In this document: positions 17,300-25,921 of the stretch, one piece after another
Numbering within the stretch: the first letter of the stretch is position 1
Layout of the letters: every line of letters begins with the position of its first letter
Assembly (NCBI RefSeq): GCF_024498075.1
Contig: NZ_JANHOF010000003.1
Location: 736,872-800,871, forward strand
Length of the DNA: 64,000 nt
From: Paenibacillus mendelii
GTDB taxonomy: Bacteria > Bacillota > Bacilli > Paenibacillales > Paenibacillaceae
Direction of reading: 5' to 3'
The notes under the pieces: generated by a model
The model's input: the letters and a program-made list of their open reading frames with translations, nothing else
What the model was told of the DNA's origin: nothing
Database searches by the model: none
Translations under genes and position numbers: made by a program

Positions 17300-17326
17300 A
17301 AAAAGATCCGCTGCATTAGCGGATCT
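17300..17326 (-). terminator. Terminator of the GH30 gene
   Basis: Perfect 9-bp stem AGATCCGCT/AGCGGATCT (17304-17312 with 17318-17326); on the minus strand it is followed by TTTTTG. Confidence 0.75.
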
Positions 17327-17351
17327 CATGTTACATCTGCATAGAGCGTCG

Positions 17352-19169
17352 TTAAGGAGCGTAATTAATGACCATCTTGGAAACCTGCTTCTCCCATGAA
17401 TCGGAGCCGGACAACTCGACCTTCAGATACTGAGTGCCTGCAGGCAATGCGCTTAGAGGCGAATAGGTTTTTCTGTACCACTGGCCCAAGGTGTAGACAC
17501 CCGGCGTACTGATATGCACGACAGGCGTCCAGTTCACATTGTCGGGAGACGTGTAGAAGGCTACACCATTCCAAACGCTGGCGTGATACAGGGTTGCCGT
17601 GAAGTTGGTAATATTCTGGAGGTTATAAACAAAGCTTTCCGTGGTTCCTGTTGTCCGTTTGACCCGCGAGCCGTCATTATTGAAGTATAAGAAGCTGTTG
17701 GATGAATCGAATGCGAGGTTGCCCGTATGTGAGCTTGTTTTGGTCCAATTGTTCAGATCGTCGGTCAATGTCTGTCCCGCAGGGTCGGCTGAAGAACCAT
17801 TCTCCCCGACGAATGTTACGACGCTCTTAGGTGCAATCAGCGTCTTGAACTTGCCGCCCGACAGCGGGACGTTCGGCCCCTTCGCCATATTCAATTCGCT
17901 GTTGGTAATGTAGGGAGTTAGCTTCCCGGCTGTAAATCCGCTCGGCAGGAAGTTCAGTTCGGCTGTATTGTCGCTGTCATTGACTGCAACAATCGTGAAT
18001 TTCCCTGTAGCCGGGTCTTTATAAGCTGAAGTAAATACGCCTGTTTGGGGATTGTCCGGAGCGCCTATTCGAACATAGCCAGGTTTAATGAATTTGCTGA
18101 AATTACCGAAAGCATAGTATCTCTTCGTCAATTGATAGGTATTCGTGTCCTTGTACACATTGATTAATCCTTCATCATTGTTGCCTGGAATTGCTCCAGT
18201 CCAGTACATCCAGGCGTTGACATTGGCCTTCGTTATGAAATCATGAATTTGTCTAGCGAATTTTAACCCGGATGTCATTCCCGGATCATAGGAGTCCACC
18301 TTCGAGACTTCGGTCATCCATACTTTTTTGCCTTTGGAAGCAGCCTTGGTAAAAGGAGTGGTAGGCAGCTCCACGTTCACAACCGGGACGGGGTAGTTAT
18401 GACCGGCAACAATGTCGATCCGTTCTGCCGAAGCGGGGTCATCGAGTGCGTCCTTTACCAAATCCTCCGACCACCACGAAGATTCGCCGGCAATGACTTT
18501 CGTGTCTTGTACGCCTTGATTGATCATAGCTTGCTTGAGGTAATCCTTCAAAAATACTTGGATGTTGGTTGAATTCCATTCGCTGGAATTCCAGGAGAGG
18601 AAGGTCATCGAGTTGGGTTCATTCGTTAAGGAAACCCCGTACAGGTCGATCCCGAACTGCTGATCATATTCCTTAATGAACTTCGACATGAGGAGGGCAA
18701 AATCACCATAGTTCTCGGACTTGAGGAATCCGCCATTCGTTGTGGAATTATTCGTTTTCATCCATGCCGGAGGACTCCAGCTGGTTGCGATAATCTTATC
18801 GACGCCTCGAGCTTTCGCTTGCTGCATCACCCAAACCTGGTCAGGCCTGGCATTGAAATTATACGTCCCGGGCGATGGGTTGAACTGCGGGAAAATCTCA
18901 CCTCTAAAAATGGATATTCCAATACCGGTTTCTTGCGTGAACAGCAGGTCCATGACCTGGCTTCGTACAGGCTCCGATAAATCATAAATTGCATCTGACC
19001 AGCCTGCCTGCGATACCCCAAATCCGTCAATCTCTTGTTTAACGTCGTTCCAATTGACCGTGACATCCGAAGCTGCGTTGGCCGTAATCGGCAGCACAAC
19101 CACCGTCGTCAGCATAACACTCATGGCGACTCCAACACTTGCCAGCCTTTTCAACAGGGTTTGAATCAT
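17352..19169 (-). CDS. Secreted glycoside hydrolase family 30 enzyme
   Basis: 605 residues with a signal peptide (cleavage near ANAAS, about residue 33). The GH30 TIM barrel spans about 40-390: acid/base in SLTNEPNS, nucleophile candidate in WMTEVSK, and GH30 core IDGFGVSQAGWSDA and SWSPPAWMKTNNS. The GH30 side beta-structure follows (about 390-460; ...KSVVTFVG). Residues about 475-605 form an extra C-terminal domain of beta type, probably carbohydrate-binding (SFLYFNNDGSRVKRT ... LPAGTQYLKVELSGSDSW). Substrate is uncertain: glucuronoxylan or another beta-linked glycan. The gene stands alone on the minus strand. Confidence 0.9.
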   Translation of the reverse strand: MIQTLLKRLASVGVAMSVMLTTVVVLPITANAASDVTVNWNDVKQEIDGFGVSQAGWSDAIYDLSEPVRSQVMDLLFTQETGIGISIFRGEIFPQFNPSPGTYNFNARPDQVWVMQQAKARGVDKIIATSWSPPAWMKTNNSTTNGGFLKSENYGDFALLMSKFIKEYDQQFGIDLYGVSLTNEPNSMTFLSWNSSEWNSTNIQVFLKDYLKQAMINQGVQDTKVIAGESSWWSEDLVKDALDDPASAERIDIVAGHNYPVPVVNVELPTTPFTKAASKGKKVWMTEVSKVDSYDPGMTSGLKFARQIHDFITKANVNAWMYWTGAIPGNNDEGLINVYKDTNTYQLTKRYYAFGNFSKFIKPGYVRIGAPDNPQTGVFTSAYKDPATGKFTIVAVNDSDNTAELNFLPSGFTAGKLTPYITNSELNMAKGPNVPLSGGKFKTLIAPKSVVTFVGENGSSADPAGQTLTDDLNNWTKTSSHTGNLAFDSSNSFLYFNNDGSRVKRTTGTTESFVYNLQNITNFTATLYHASVWNGVAFYTSPDNVNWTPVVHISTPGVYTLGQWYRKTYSPLSALPAGTQYLKVELSGSDSWEKQVSKMVINYAP

Positions 19170-19765
19170 GAAAAACCACCTTCCCTAGGATGTTGGGACT
19201 TTTGCATGTGTACCGTGCTTATGGACAGAAAGCATTGATTCACCCGCGATACCGCGACTTACCCGCGATGCCGATCACTCCCTTCCGTGCGATGGGTTTA
19301 CGAAAGAATGGTGGATATACCCATTCAGGAGGATTGTAATTGGATTTAATTTGGAAGTCCATGGATACAATATCGTAATATCCGTCCATTGGTTGTTTTT
19401 GTGTGGGTTTAATGCAATCCGCTAATGTCATAAAAAGGATTAGGGTATTTTGCAGCGAATAGTAAATCGTTTTGCATAAGTTTGCTGTGGCTGGAGGCCG
19501 ACGATATAAAAAATGGCTTCGACTTAGCGGCTATTTTTTCTCCTTAATAATTTTGATCTCACTACCCTGACATACAGTTGTCAGGGTTGCTGTAGTAAAA
19601 TGAATACAATAGTAAATAACAAAAACCGCTGGTTTGAAATGATGGCACGCACCACCGCGTTAACTGTTGACGATACAGGCGTACGCCTTTAGAAATAGTG
19701 GAGAGAGCAGCTGCTCCGTGCTTCTCGATTCGGAGGTGCTCAATATTCCTGTTAGGGGGCAGTAC
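19170..19765. other. Intergenic region (about 600 bp)
   Basis: It separates divergent genes. No coding sequence that I can support. The only clear structure is the inverted repeat at 19565-19586. Confidence 0.5.
19565..19586. promoter_or_regulatory. Perfect 8-bp inverted repeat (operator-like)
   Basis: CCCTGACA-N6-TGTCAGGG about 180 bp upstream of the winged-helix gene. There is no T-run, so it is an operator candidate rather than a terminator. Confidence 0.4.
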
Positions 19766-20860
19766 ATGAAGGAACACAATCCAAATATTCCATATCAGCG
19801 GTTGCTTAATCTGCGCATTAACGGCGGGAGACTGGACAGTCCCGAGCAAGTCGTAACGCAGCTAGGCGCTATGCAAGCACAGGATTATCATCAAGCCCTG
19901 TGGGCTATCGGTCTTCGTATGCAAGCTGCAACCGTAACGGATATCGAGCAAGCCATCGCAGATCGTAAGATCGTCTTGACATGGTCGATGCGCGGAACGA
20001 TACATTTTGTGCCGCCAGCGGATATGAGATGGATGCTGAAGATATCGGCTTCTCGTTTGCTTAAGCAGGATAACCGAAGACTGGAGCAATTGGAACTAAA
20101 TCAGGAGATCATTGAACGAGCCAGGCAGATTTCCTATGATGCCATGCAAGGGGGGCGGCGGATATCCCGCCCTGTTCTCATGCAATTGCTGGAGGACGAG
20201 GGGATCAGCAGGCAGCGCGGCTATCACCTTCTATGGTATTTGGGCCAGTCAGGCCACATCTGTCTGGGGCCGAGGGATGGCAAGCAGCAAACCTTTGTAT
20301 TGCTGGATGAGTGGGTGCCTCAAGCCAATGAGCTGTCTATGGACGAATCGCTTGCTGTGCTCGCTGAACGATATTTCACCAGTCACGGGCCTGCAACCGT
20401 TCATGATTTTGCTTGGTGGGCAGGTATTACGCTGACGGATGCAAGACGTGGTGTTGAAGCTGTACAATTCCGATTGGTGTCGAAGAAGGTAAACGATCAG
20501 GTGTACTGGGAAGGCGGACAGTCACGGGCAGGATCTGTCGATGCCGAATCGACAGTCTATCTGCTCCCTGGATTTGATGAGCATCTTCTTGGTTATAAGG
20601 ACCGCAGTGCGGTGCTGCGGGCGGAGTATGCAAGTAAGATTGTTCCCGGCAATAACGGCGTATTCATGCCAACCATCCTCATTGACGGACAAGTAGCTGG
20701 CCTATGGAAGCGTACCATGAAGAAAAAAGGGATTGATATGGAATTCAACTTGTTTGCACCTCATGAGGATCAGGCAGATCGCATCCTGGAGACGGCACGA
20801 CGATACTGCACATTCATGGAATTGCCGATGGCGGAGACATCTTTTCAAGTTGTAGAGTAA
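19766..20860 (+). CDS. Winged-helix DNA-binding protein (HTH_42, AlkZ/YcaQ-like superfamily)
   Basis: 364 residues from ATG 19766 (GGGGG seven bases upstream; an earlier in-frame ATG lacks one). The N-terminal half shows the HTH_42 pattern LLNLRINGGRL...VVTQLGAMQAQDYHQALWAIGLR, then LTWSMRGTIHFVPPADMRWML. The AMQAQD segment resembles the Q-x-Q motif of AlkZ/YcaQ DNA glycosylases that unhook DNA crosslinks. The C-terminal half has HDFAWWAGITLTDAR, LLPGFDEHLLGYKDRS and FMPTILIDGQVAGLWKR, typical of this family. A DNA repair role is plausible but not shown. Confidence 0.75.
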   Translation: MKEHNPNIPYQRLLNLRINGGRLDSPEQVVTQLGAMQAQDYHQALWAIGLRMQAATVTDIEQAIADRKIVLTWSMRGTIHFVPPADMRWMLKISASRLLKQDNRRLEQLELNQEIIERARQISYDAMQGGRRISRPVLMQLLEDEGISRQRGYHLLWYLGQSGHICLGPRDGKQQTFVLLDEWVPQANELSMDESLAVLAERYFTSHGPATVHDFAWWAGITLTDARRGVEAVQFRLVSKKVNDQVYWEGGQSRAGSVDAESTVYLLPGFDEHLLGYKDRSAVLRAEYASKIVPGNNGVFMPTILIDGQVAGLWKRTMKKKGIDMEFNLFAPHEDQADRILETARRYCTFMELPMAETSFQVVE

Positions 20861-21004
20861 TACGGGCTGACAAAGAAGGATGCGGACCACATTAGGGATT
20901 GGCAGCTTTCGCTGTGTATGAGAGAGAATGAATGAAGCAACAAAGGCTGCCGGTAAATCGTCTATTAACTAAGTTCGTATTCTTGCAGCCTGGAGGAATT
21001 GCAT

Positions 21005-21112
21005 ATGAGGAAGCAGCTTAGAAACAAGGCTATTGTCATCATCCTGCTCATTGCCTGTTGTATTCCGTTCCTTTTCTTATGGATGTGGTACTCTATTGTG
21101 GGTTCTCTATGA
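21005..21112 (+). CDS. 35-residue single-pass membrane micro-protein
   Basis: A basic N-terminus (MRKQLRNK) is followed by about 25 hydrophobic residues with a Cys pair (LLIACCIPFLFLWMW). It has a good GGAGGAATT ribosome-binding site and ATG. The stop overlaps the start of the next micro-ORF in an ATGA arrangement. Not recognised; the translation signals support it as real. Confidence 0.55.
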   Translation: MRKQLRNKAIVIILLIACCIPFLFLWMWYSIVGSL

Positions 21113-21225
21113 CAGCGGAGTTGAACGTGTTCTATGTATATGGCCGTGTTGACCCGGATACCGTGAATGTCTATAATAGGGTCATTCCTACTCTAAGGAG
21201 AGATTTGTTGTTCTTAACGAAGTAA
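21109..21225 (+). CDS. 38-residue micro-protein, coupled to the upstream membrane peptide
   Basis: ATG overlaps the preceding stop (ATGA at 21109-21112). The product is mildly basic and soluble-looking (MTAELNVFYVYGRVDPDTVN...RRDLLFLTK). A terminator-like hairpin follows at 21258. No family recognised; reality depends on the coupling. Confidence 0.4.
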   Translation: MTAELNVFYVYGRVDPDTVNVYNRVIPTLRRDLLFLTK

Positions 21226-21257
21226 TCTCATAACCGTAATGAAGCTAATTCCATGAT

Positions 21258-21285
21258 ATAGCCTTGATCGGCTATGTTTATTTTG
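21258..21285 (+). terminator. Terminator after the micro-ORF pair
   Basis: Stem ATAGCC/GGCTAT (21258-21263 with 21270-21275), then a T-rich stretch. Confidence 0.5.
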
Positions 21286-21370
21286 TGTGGATTCTTCTAC
21301 GATGTGATTGGTTAAGAACAACGGAGTCTATTGAAGCCTAGGGTAGTATATCCTTGCTGCGTCTTGATCC

Positions 21371-21393
21371 GTGCTGATTTCAGCACTTTTTTT
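21371..21393 (+). terminator. Rho-independent terminator
   Basis: Stem GTGCTG/CAGCAC with ATTT loop and T7. No evident gene lies just upstream, so it may end an unrecognised transcript. Confidence 0.65.
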
Positions 21394-21426
21394 ATTCAAG
21401 GCATAAGTAAGGATTGCCCTATATGG

Positions 21427-21465
21427 AAGGCGGAGAATGAACCTATGTTCATTCTCCGCCTTTTT
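21427..21465 (+). terminator. Strong hairpin before the GNAT gene
   Basis: 15-bp stem (AAGGCGGAGAATGAA with its complement) and T5. It is the third hairpin in 200 bp; the region 21226-21557 otherwise holds nothing I can call. Confidence 0.75.
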
Positions 21466-21557
21466 GGTTTTCTTAGAAGGGAGGTGAGACCAAGAACGAA
21501 TGCATGTAAGAATGCATGAATGGAAGTCTACTATTCTAAAAGAAGGGTGAACAATAT

Positions 21558-22058
21558 ATGAAGCTTGAAACGAATCGACTGTTGTTAGTGACGCTTGATC
21601 TTTCTTTAATCGATGCGGCAGCCCAGCGGGATGTGCGAGCAATTGAAGCCTTAGGGTACAAAACCAACGGTGAATGGCCGGGGCCTGATTTTTCTGAAGC
21701 GCTGCCTTATTTTCGGGAGATGTTGATTACTAATAATGGGACAAGGGGATTTGACTCTTGGATCATTGTGGCGAAGGAAACCCAAGAAATCGTTGGCGGT
21801 ATTGGCTTCTTGGGTGATCCTGATCCGGACGGCAGCATTGAAATCGGTTTTGCCATTAATGAAATCTACCGTCGCAAAGGTTATTGTTATGAAGCATCCC
21901 AACAATTATTAAACTGGGCTTCGAATCAGAATTCGGTCAAATGCATCACCGCTCGATGTGAACGGGATAATATCAGTTCAAAGCATGTACTCGAAAAGTT
22001 AGGCTTCCAAATTGACCGTCAAGATTCGGAATTGTTTTATTGGACTTATGCTAGGTAG
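21558..22058 (+). CDS. GNAT-family N-acetyltransferase (RimJ/RimL-like)
   Basis: 166 residues. N-terminal LETNRLLLVTLD as in RimJ-type enzymes, beta4 (SIEIGFAINEIYRRKGYCYEAS) carrying the acetyl-CoA pyrophosphate loop in place of the usual R-x-x-G-x-G/A, and C-terminal RDNISSKHVLEKLGF. Soluble cytoplasmic enzyme; substrate unknown. AGAAGGGTG lies upstream of the ATG. Single-gene unit between terminators. Confidence 0.85.
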   Translation: MKLETNRLLLVTLDLSLIDAAAQRDVRAIEALGYKTNGEWPGPDFSEALPYFREMLITNNGTRGFDSWIIVAKETQEIVGGIGFLGDPDPDGSIEIGFAINEIYRRKGYCYEASQQLLNWASNQNSVKCITARCERDNISSKHVLEKLGFQIDRQDSELFYWTYAR

Positions 22059-22081
22059 TGTTTGATATCGGAAATTGATAT

Positions 22082-22105
22082 GGGCTGCCGCGAGGCAGTC
22101 CTTTG
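22082..22105 (+). terminator. Terminator after the GNAT gene
   Basis: 8-bp stem GGGCTGCC/GGCAGTCC with GCGA loop, followed by a short T-run. The rest of 22059-22376 shows no gene. Confidence 0.55.
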
Positions 22106-22376
22106 TAATGTGATATGGAATTACCGAAATGGAATCATTATTTTTACATATTATGTTATCATTGGTTTGGTTGTACTGATATGAAATTGGCGGAAAAGAC
22201 CAACTGTATCGCAAATATTATATATAGATTTCTCAAGACCGAGGGAGCTTCCACATAAGGAATTATTTCAAGTAGAGTTCGATCAGATAACTAATTGGGA
22301 TTCGTAGGAAACTTCTCACACCGTGAAAAACGACGAGAAAGTTTATGAATATTGAACCCGATAGGAAGTGGTGGCA

Positions 22377-23378
22377 TTGCTGGGTACAAAGTTGATTTGC
22401 ATTGAGGGCATTCCCGGTTCGGGAAAATCCTCTACAGCTCAGTTCATATCGCGTATGTTCGGTCAGCTCAGCTTTCCCCACAAGTGGTGGTATGAAGAAG
22501 AGCTGGGACACCCTGTCTATGTATTTACTGATGCGGCTTCGGCGCAGCAGACGGTGAACGATCTATCAGGCGGTAATTATCGCGACGTTATTGTAAGAGC
22601 GCTGAGGCGCTGGGAGCAGTTTGCCGAACATGTCGCGGCATCGGAAGAAATCATCATCATCGACGGTTGTTTGCTAGGTTACTTGACCTGGAGCCTGTTT
22701 CCCTATAATGTCCCGGAAGATGAGATCATGGATTACGTCAAGGAAGTTGAAGTGATCATCAGAGGGTTGAACCCATGCCTTATTTATTTCTATCAAGATG
22801 ATCTTCGTGCCGCATTAAGCAGCATTATACAGAGAAGAGGCAGCGACGCAGAGAAGCATATGCTCGATAGGGTTTCGCAGTCGAAATACGGAAAGACTCA
22901 TGGTTTAAGCGGTTTTGACGGGATGGTCACTTATTGGGAAGATTATCGGGCAATCATGGAAAGTCTCTATGACTCGCTGCATATTCACAAGCTTCGCATA
23001 GAGAACCATAGGGGAGACTGGATGGACTATTATCGTCGAATTATGGAGTTTCTCGGAATCGAAGCAGAGGAGGCGCTCCCTCACTCCGACCCTAGTCTGC
23101 AGCGTTTTGCGGGAAGCTATAGATTCACCGATGCGAGTGGTTTCGTTCAGATCTGTACCGTTCAATGGGACTCGGGTCAATTGATCGTGGACGGATTGCC
23201 GCAGGTATGGACCCATACGGCATTGCTGCCTAAGCCGAATCAAGATGTGTTCGATGTGGCGTCATTGCCTTTCCAAGTTCGATTCTTGGTGGACCCCGAT
23301 AACGATAACATTCAATTGCACATGTCCGGTCCCGCTCTGTTAGACGGAGCGGCGGAGTGTATGGCAGTGAAGATGTAA
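22377..23378 (+). CDS. P-loop kinase-like protein (thymidylate-kinase-like fold) with C-terminal beta domain
   Basis: 333 residues from TTG 22377 (AGGAAG 8 bases upstream); two GTG codons at 22368 and 22371 are alternatives but too close to that site. Walker A is GIPGSGKSS; a DGCLLGYL segment fits the substrate/Walker B region, and an Arg-rich lid follows near RRGSDAEKHMLDRV. Residues about 240-330 form a separate beta-rich domain (FAGSYRFTDASGFVQICTVQWDSGQLIVDG...). Small-molecule phosphotransfer is likely; the substrate is unknown. An orphan T-box follows the gene. Confidence 0.65.
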   Translation: MLGTKLICIEGIPGSGKSSTAQFISRMFGQLSFPHKWWYEEELGHPVYVFTDAASAQQTVNDLSGGNYRDVIVRALRRWEQFAEHVAASEEIIIIDGCLLGYLTWSLFPYNVPEDEIMDYVKEVEVIIRGLNPCLIYFYQDDLRAALSSIIQRRGSDAEKHMLDRVSQSKYGKTHGLSGFDGMVTYWEDYRAIMESLYDSLHIHKLRIENHRGDWMDYYRRIMEFLGIEAEEALPHSDPSLQRFAGSYRFTDASGFVQICTVQWDSGQLIVDGLPQVWTHTALLPKPNQDVFDVASLPFQVRFLVDPDNDNIQLHMSGPALLDGAAECMAVKM

Positions 23379-23404
23379 AGATTACATTGTGAGGAGTCTC
23401 ATCG

Positions 23405-23530
23405 TTACAAGAGACGCGTATTCATGCACGGTTTGGATCCGTCTAAGCGAGTCCGTTATGAACGGGCTAATTGAGGTGGTACCACGGGGTTTCCCGTCCT
23501 TATCTAGGACGGGAAGCCTCTTTTTATTTA
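23405..23530 (+). promoter_or_regulatory. Orphan, apparently truncated T-box riboswitch
   Basis: The conserved T-box core GAGGTGGTACCACGG lies at 23473-23487, preceded by a small Stem III-like hairpin (CCGTTATGAACGG) and followed by the terminator stem CCCGTCCT/AGGACGGG (23493-23500 with 23506-23513) and a T-run. T-boxes sense uncharged tRNA upstream of aminoacyl-tRNA synthetase or amino-acid genes. Here only about 90 nt separate the core from the preceding stop, too short for a full Stem I, and no plus-strand gene follows until 24156. Confidence 0.75.
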
Positions 23531-23619
23531 AAATTGAGGAGTGGAGCAGGTAAGATTGTATTTACGGGTATTAGCAAATTTTCAAGCGGCTTCGGGCTGT
23601 TCGTACCGAAACGGGTGCA

Positions 23620-23835
23620 TCATTTTTTTGCGAAAGACAGTCCTCGCTCTTTAAGAGCTTCGTTCAAAATTCTCACAGCCTTCGGTCCTACGCCATGCAG
23701 CTTCAAAATGTCAGCTTCAGTCACCTTTGTAAATTGTTCAAGCTTGTAATACCCGGCCTCTGCGAGATTACGTGTAGCTGGCTTGCTGATCTTGGGAAGA
23801 TCGCTTTCTTGTGTTGTTGGATTGAATTTATCCAT
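23620..23835 (-). CDS. Small helix-hairpin-helix protein
   Basis: 71 residues from the ATG at 23835 (GAGGGAG 7 bases upstream). It contains LPKISKPATRNLAEAGYYKLEQF and a HhH signature LKLHGVGPKAVRILNEALKERGL, as in the RNA polymerase alpha C-terminal domain and DNA-repair proteins. Probably binds DNA without sequence specificity. Single gene. Confidence 0.8.
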   Translation of the reverse strand: MDKFNPTTQESDLPKISKPATRNLAEAGYYKLEQFTKVTEADILKLHGVGPKAVRILNEALKERGLSFAKK

Positions 23836-23973
23836 TCTATAACTCCCTCTCATTCGAGAATTTAATCATCTGGTATACATATAGGCTGTTCCTTCAATAT
23901 ATACAATTTCGGTCTTTCTACAAAGGGGTTTTCCTCGTTTACTCGAAGTTACTGTATGGACGCAGCTTCAACT

Positions 23974-24017
23974 AGTAAATGAAACGAAAGCAAGTAAAGA
24001 TCTTTATATTGTTGCCG
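23974..24017 (+). promoter_or_regulatory. Shared promoter word, copy 1 (upstream of the LplA-like gene)
   Basis: A 44-bp sequence matching 31312-31355 in 36 positions by hand count, including AAGCAAGTAAAGA and TTATATTGTTG; TATATT (24005-24010) could be a -10. It lies about 140 bp before the solute-binding gene. Likely target of the YesN-type regulator at 29634, or a common promoter. Confidence 0.6.
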
Positions 24018-24155
24018 GAGGGGCGGGGAATTACGATAGAAGATAGACAGGATTGGATGTAGATCGACAACTGAGCGTGGGCATCCGATGCAAGTTTTGA
24101 ATTATTTCGCGCTTTCGAAAAGCAAAGAACCCTCAACACTTTTAGGAGGATGAAG

Positions 24156-25895
24156 ATGAGACGAACGACAGCAAGTTTGATTGTGATGATCATGCTGATA
24201 GTGGCATTAGCTGCATGCAGCGGGAACGACAATGCAGGCGGCAATAATTCGAAGCAGGGTAATGATCCATCGGCGAATAAGGGGTCTAATGTCAGCGGTA
24301 ACCAATCGGATTCGGGACCGCAGGATCCCCTTGGCAAATATGAAGAACCGATCACCGTCACGCAGGTATTGGCGTATCGCGCACCTGAAGAAGGCGATGC
24401 GCTGAAGGGCGTCACGCCGGAGACGAACGGCTATCTGAAGGATTTGAAAGAAATGCTTAATATCGATCTGAAATATGAATGGTCTGTACCCGCGGATCAG
24501 TTCGAGCAGAAGTTCAGCCTCGCCATCGCTTCGGGCGACCTGCCGGACATCATGCAGATTGACTACAACACCTATGAAAAGTTCAAGGAGCAGGATGTGC
24601 TCGCCGATCTGACGGATGCTTATAAGAACTATGCCTCGCCCCTTCTGAAGAAAACGATTGAAGCGGATAACGGCTTCGCGCTTAAGAGCCTGACGACAGA
24701 CGGCAAGCTGCTCGGCGTCGCAACGAGCGGCGAAGGCGTTGTACAGATCGTCTGGATCCGCTCCGACTGGCTGGCAAATTTGAAGCTGCAGCCTCCAACC
24801 ACGATAGACGAGCTGGAGAAGGTTGCCGAGGCCTTCGTGAAGAACGACCCGGATCAGAATGGCAGTGACGATACTTATGGCATCGTTTTCAACAAAAATC
24901 TGCTCGGCTGGGGCTTCGACGCGAGGGGCGCTTTCTACAGCCACGGAGCTTATCCCGGAGCTTGGATTAAGGATGCAGATGGGAAGCTGGTCGCAGGTGA
25001 AGTTCAGCCAGAGACGAAGACGGCGCTGGCTCGCATGCAGTCTTGGTATAAGAACGGCATTCTGGACAAGGAGTTTGCCTTAAGGGATGAGAACAAGGCA
25101 AGCGAGGATATAGTTGCGAGCAAGGTCGGAATTGCATTCGGCGAATGGTGGTATCCGAACTGGCCGCTTAACCTGAATAAGGACAATGACCCGAAGGCGG
25201 AGTGGATTCCGCTCATGCTGCCGTCGCTGGATGGGAGTGCGCCAGGGAAGACGCTTATCTCGAGAACCGTCAGCTCCATTCTTGTCGTGAATAAGAAAGC
25301 GAAGCATCCCGAAGCCGCGATTAAGATGGCGAATTTCTATCTGGAATTGTCTAAGCCGAAATATGCCGTCAAGGAATCGCCGGACTTCAAGGGAGCGAAG
25401 AACGGCTACATCTACCTGTGGTTCCAGCCAAGGTTCTATTATCCGAAGATGTTCGATGAGGTCATGGCGAAGGTTAGCGACGCCATAGATGCCAAGCAGG
25501 ATCAGCTCGACCTGCCCGATGACTTTCCAGGAGCGGGCGAAGCCCAATCTGTCTTCACCAACGCGAAGAAGTTCTTCGAGAATCCGAAGGACAATGCCGC
25601 TTGGGGGATGTGGTACAGCCGGGGAGCAAGGGACGGCGGCGTAGGGTTATCGAAGAAGGTCGTGGATGAGAAGCACACCGTCTATAACGAATATTACGGA
25701 CCGCCGACGCCAACGATGCTGGAGAAGGGCGCGTCGCTGAATAAGCTTATGATCGAGACCTTTACGAAAATCATTATGGGATCGGCTCCGATAACGGATT
25801 TCGATAAGTTTGCCGACAGCTGGAAGAAGCTCGGAGGAAACGATATCACCGATGAAGTGAATGCCTGGTATGCCGAGAATGCTGTGAAAGAATGA
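24156..25895 (+). CDS. LplA-like carbohydrate-binding lipoprotein
   Basis: 579 residues. Start chosen at ATG 24156 because AGGAGG abuts the earlier ATG at 24150. Lipobox LAAC. Large LplA-class solute-binding protein: ITVTQVLAYRAPEEGD, LPDIMQIDYNTYEKFKEQDVLADLT, GLSKKVVDEKHTVYNEYYGPPTPTM, and a C-terminal ITDFDKFADSWKKLGG typical of oligosaccharide receptors in Paenibacillus. Two permeases and a YesMN pair follow. No ATPase gene is present, so a shared MsmX-type ATPase elsewhere is expected. Confidence 0.92.
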   Translation: MRRTTASLIVMIMLIVALAACSGNDNAGGNNSKQGNDPSANKGSNVSGNQSDSGPQDPLGKYEEPITVTQVLAYRAPEEGDALKGVTPETNGYLKDLKEMLNIDLKYEWSVPADQFEQKFSLAIASGDLPDIMQIDYNTYEKFKEQDVLADLTDAYKNYASPLLKKTIEADNGFALKSLTTDGKLLGVATSGEGVVQIVWIRSDWLANLKLQPPTTIDELEKVAEAFVKNDPDQNGSDDTYGIVFNKNLLGWGFDARGAFYSHGAYPGAWIKDADGKLVAGEVQPETKTALARMQSWYKNGILDKEFALRDENKASEDIVASKVGIAFGEWWYPNWPLNLNKDNDPKAEWIPLMLPSLDGSAPGKTLISRTVSSILVVNKKAKHPEAAIKMANFYLELSKPKYAVKESPDFKGAKNGYIYLWFQPRFYYPKMFDEVMAKVSDAIDAKQDQLDLPDDFPGAGEAQSVFTNAKKFFENPKDNAAWGMWYSRGARDGGVGLSKKVVDEKHTVYNEYYGPPTPTMLEKGASLNKLMIETFTKIIMGSAPITDFDKFADSWKKLGGNDITDEVNAWYAENAVKE

Positions 25896-25921
25896 GTTCA
25901 TTGTATGGAGGACCTGCATCC

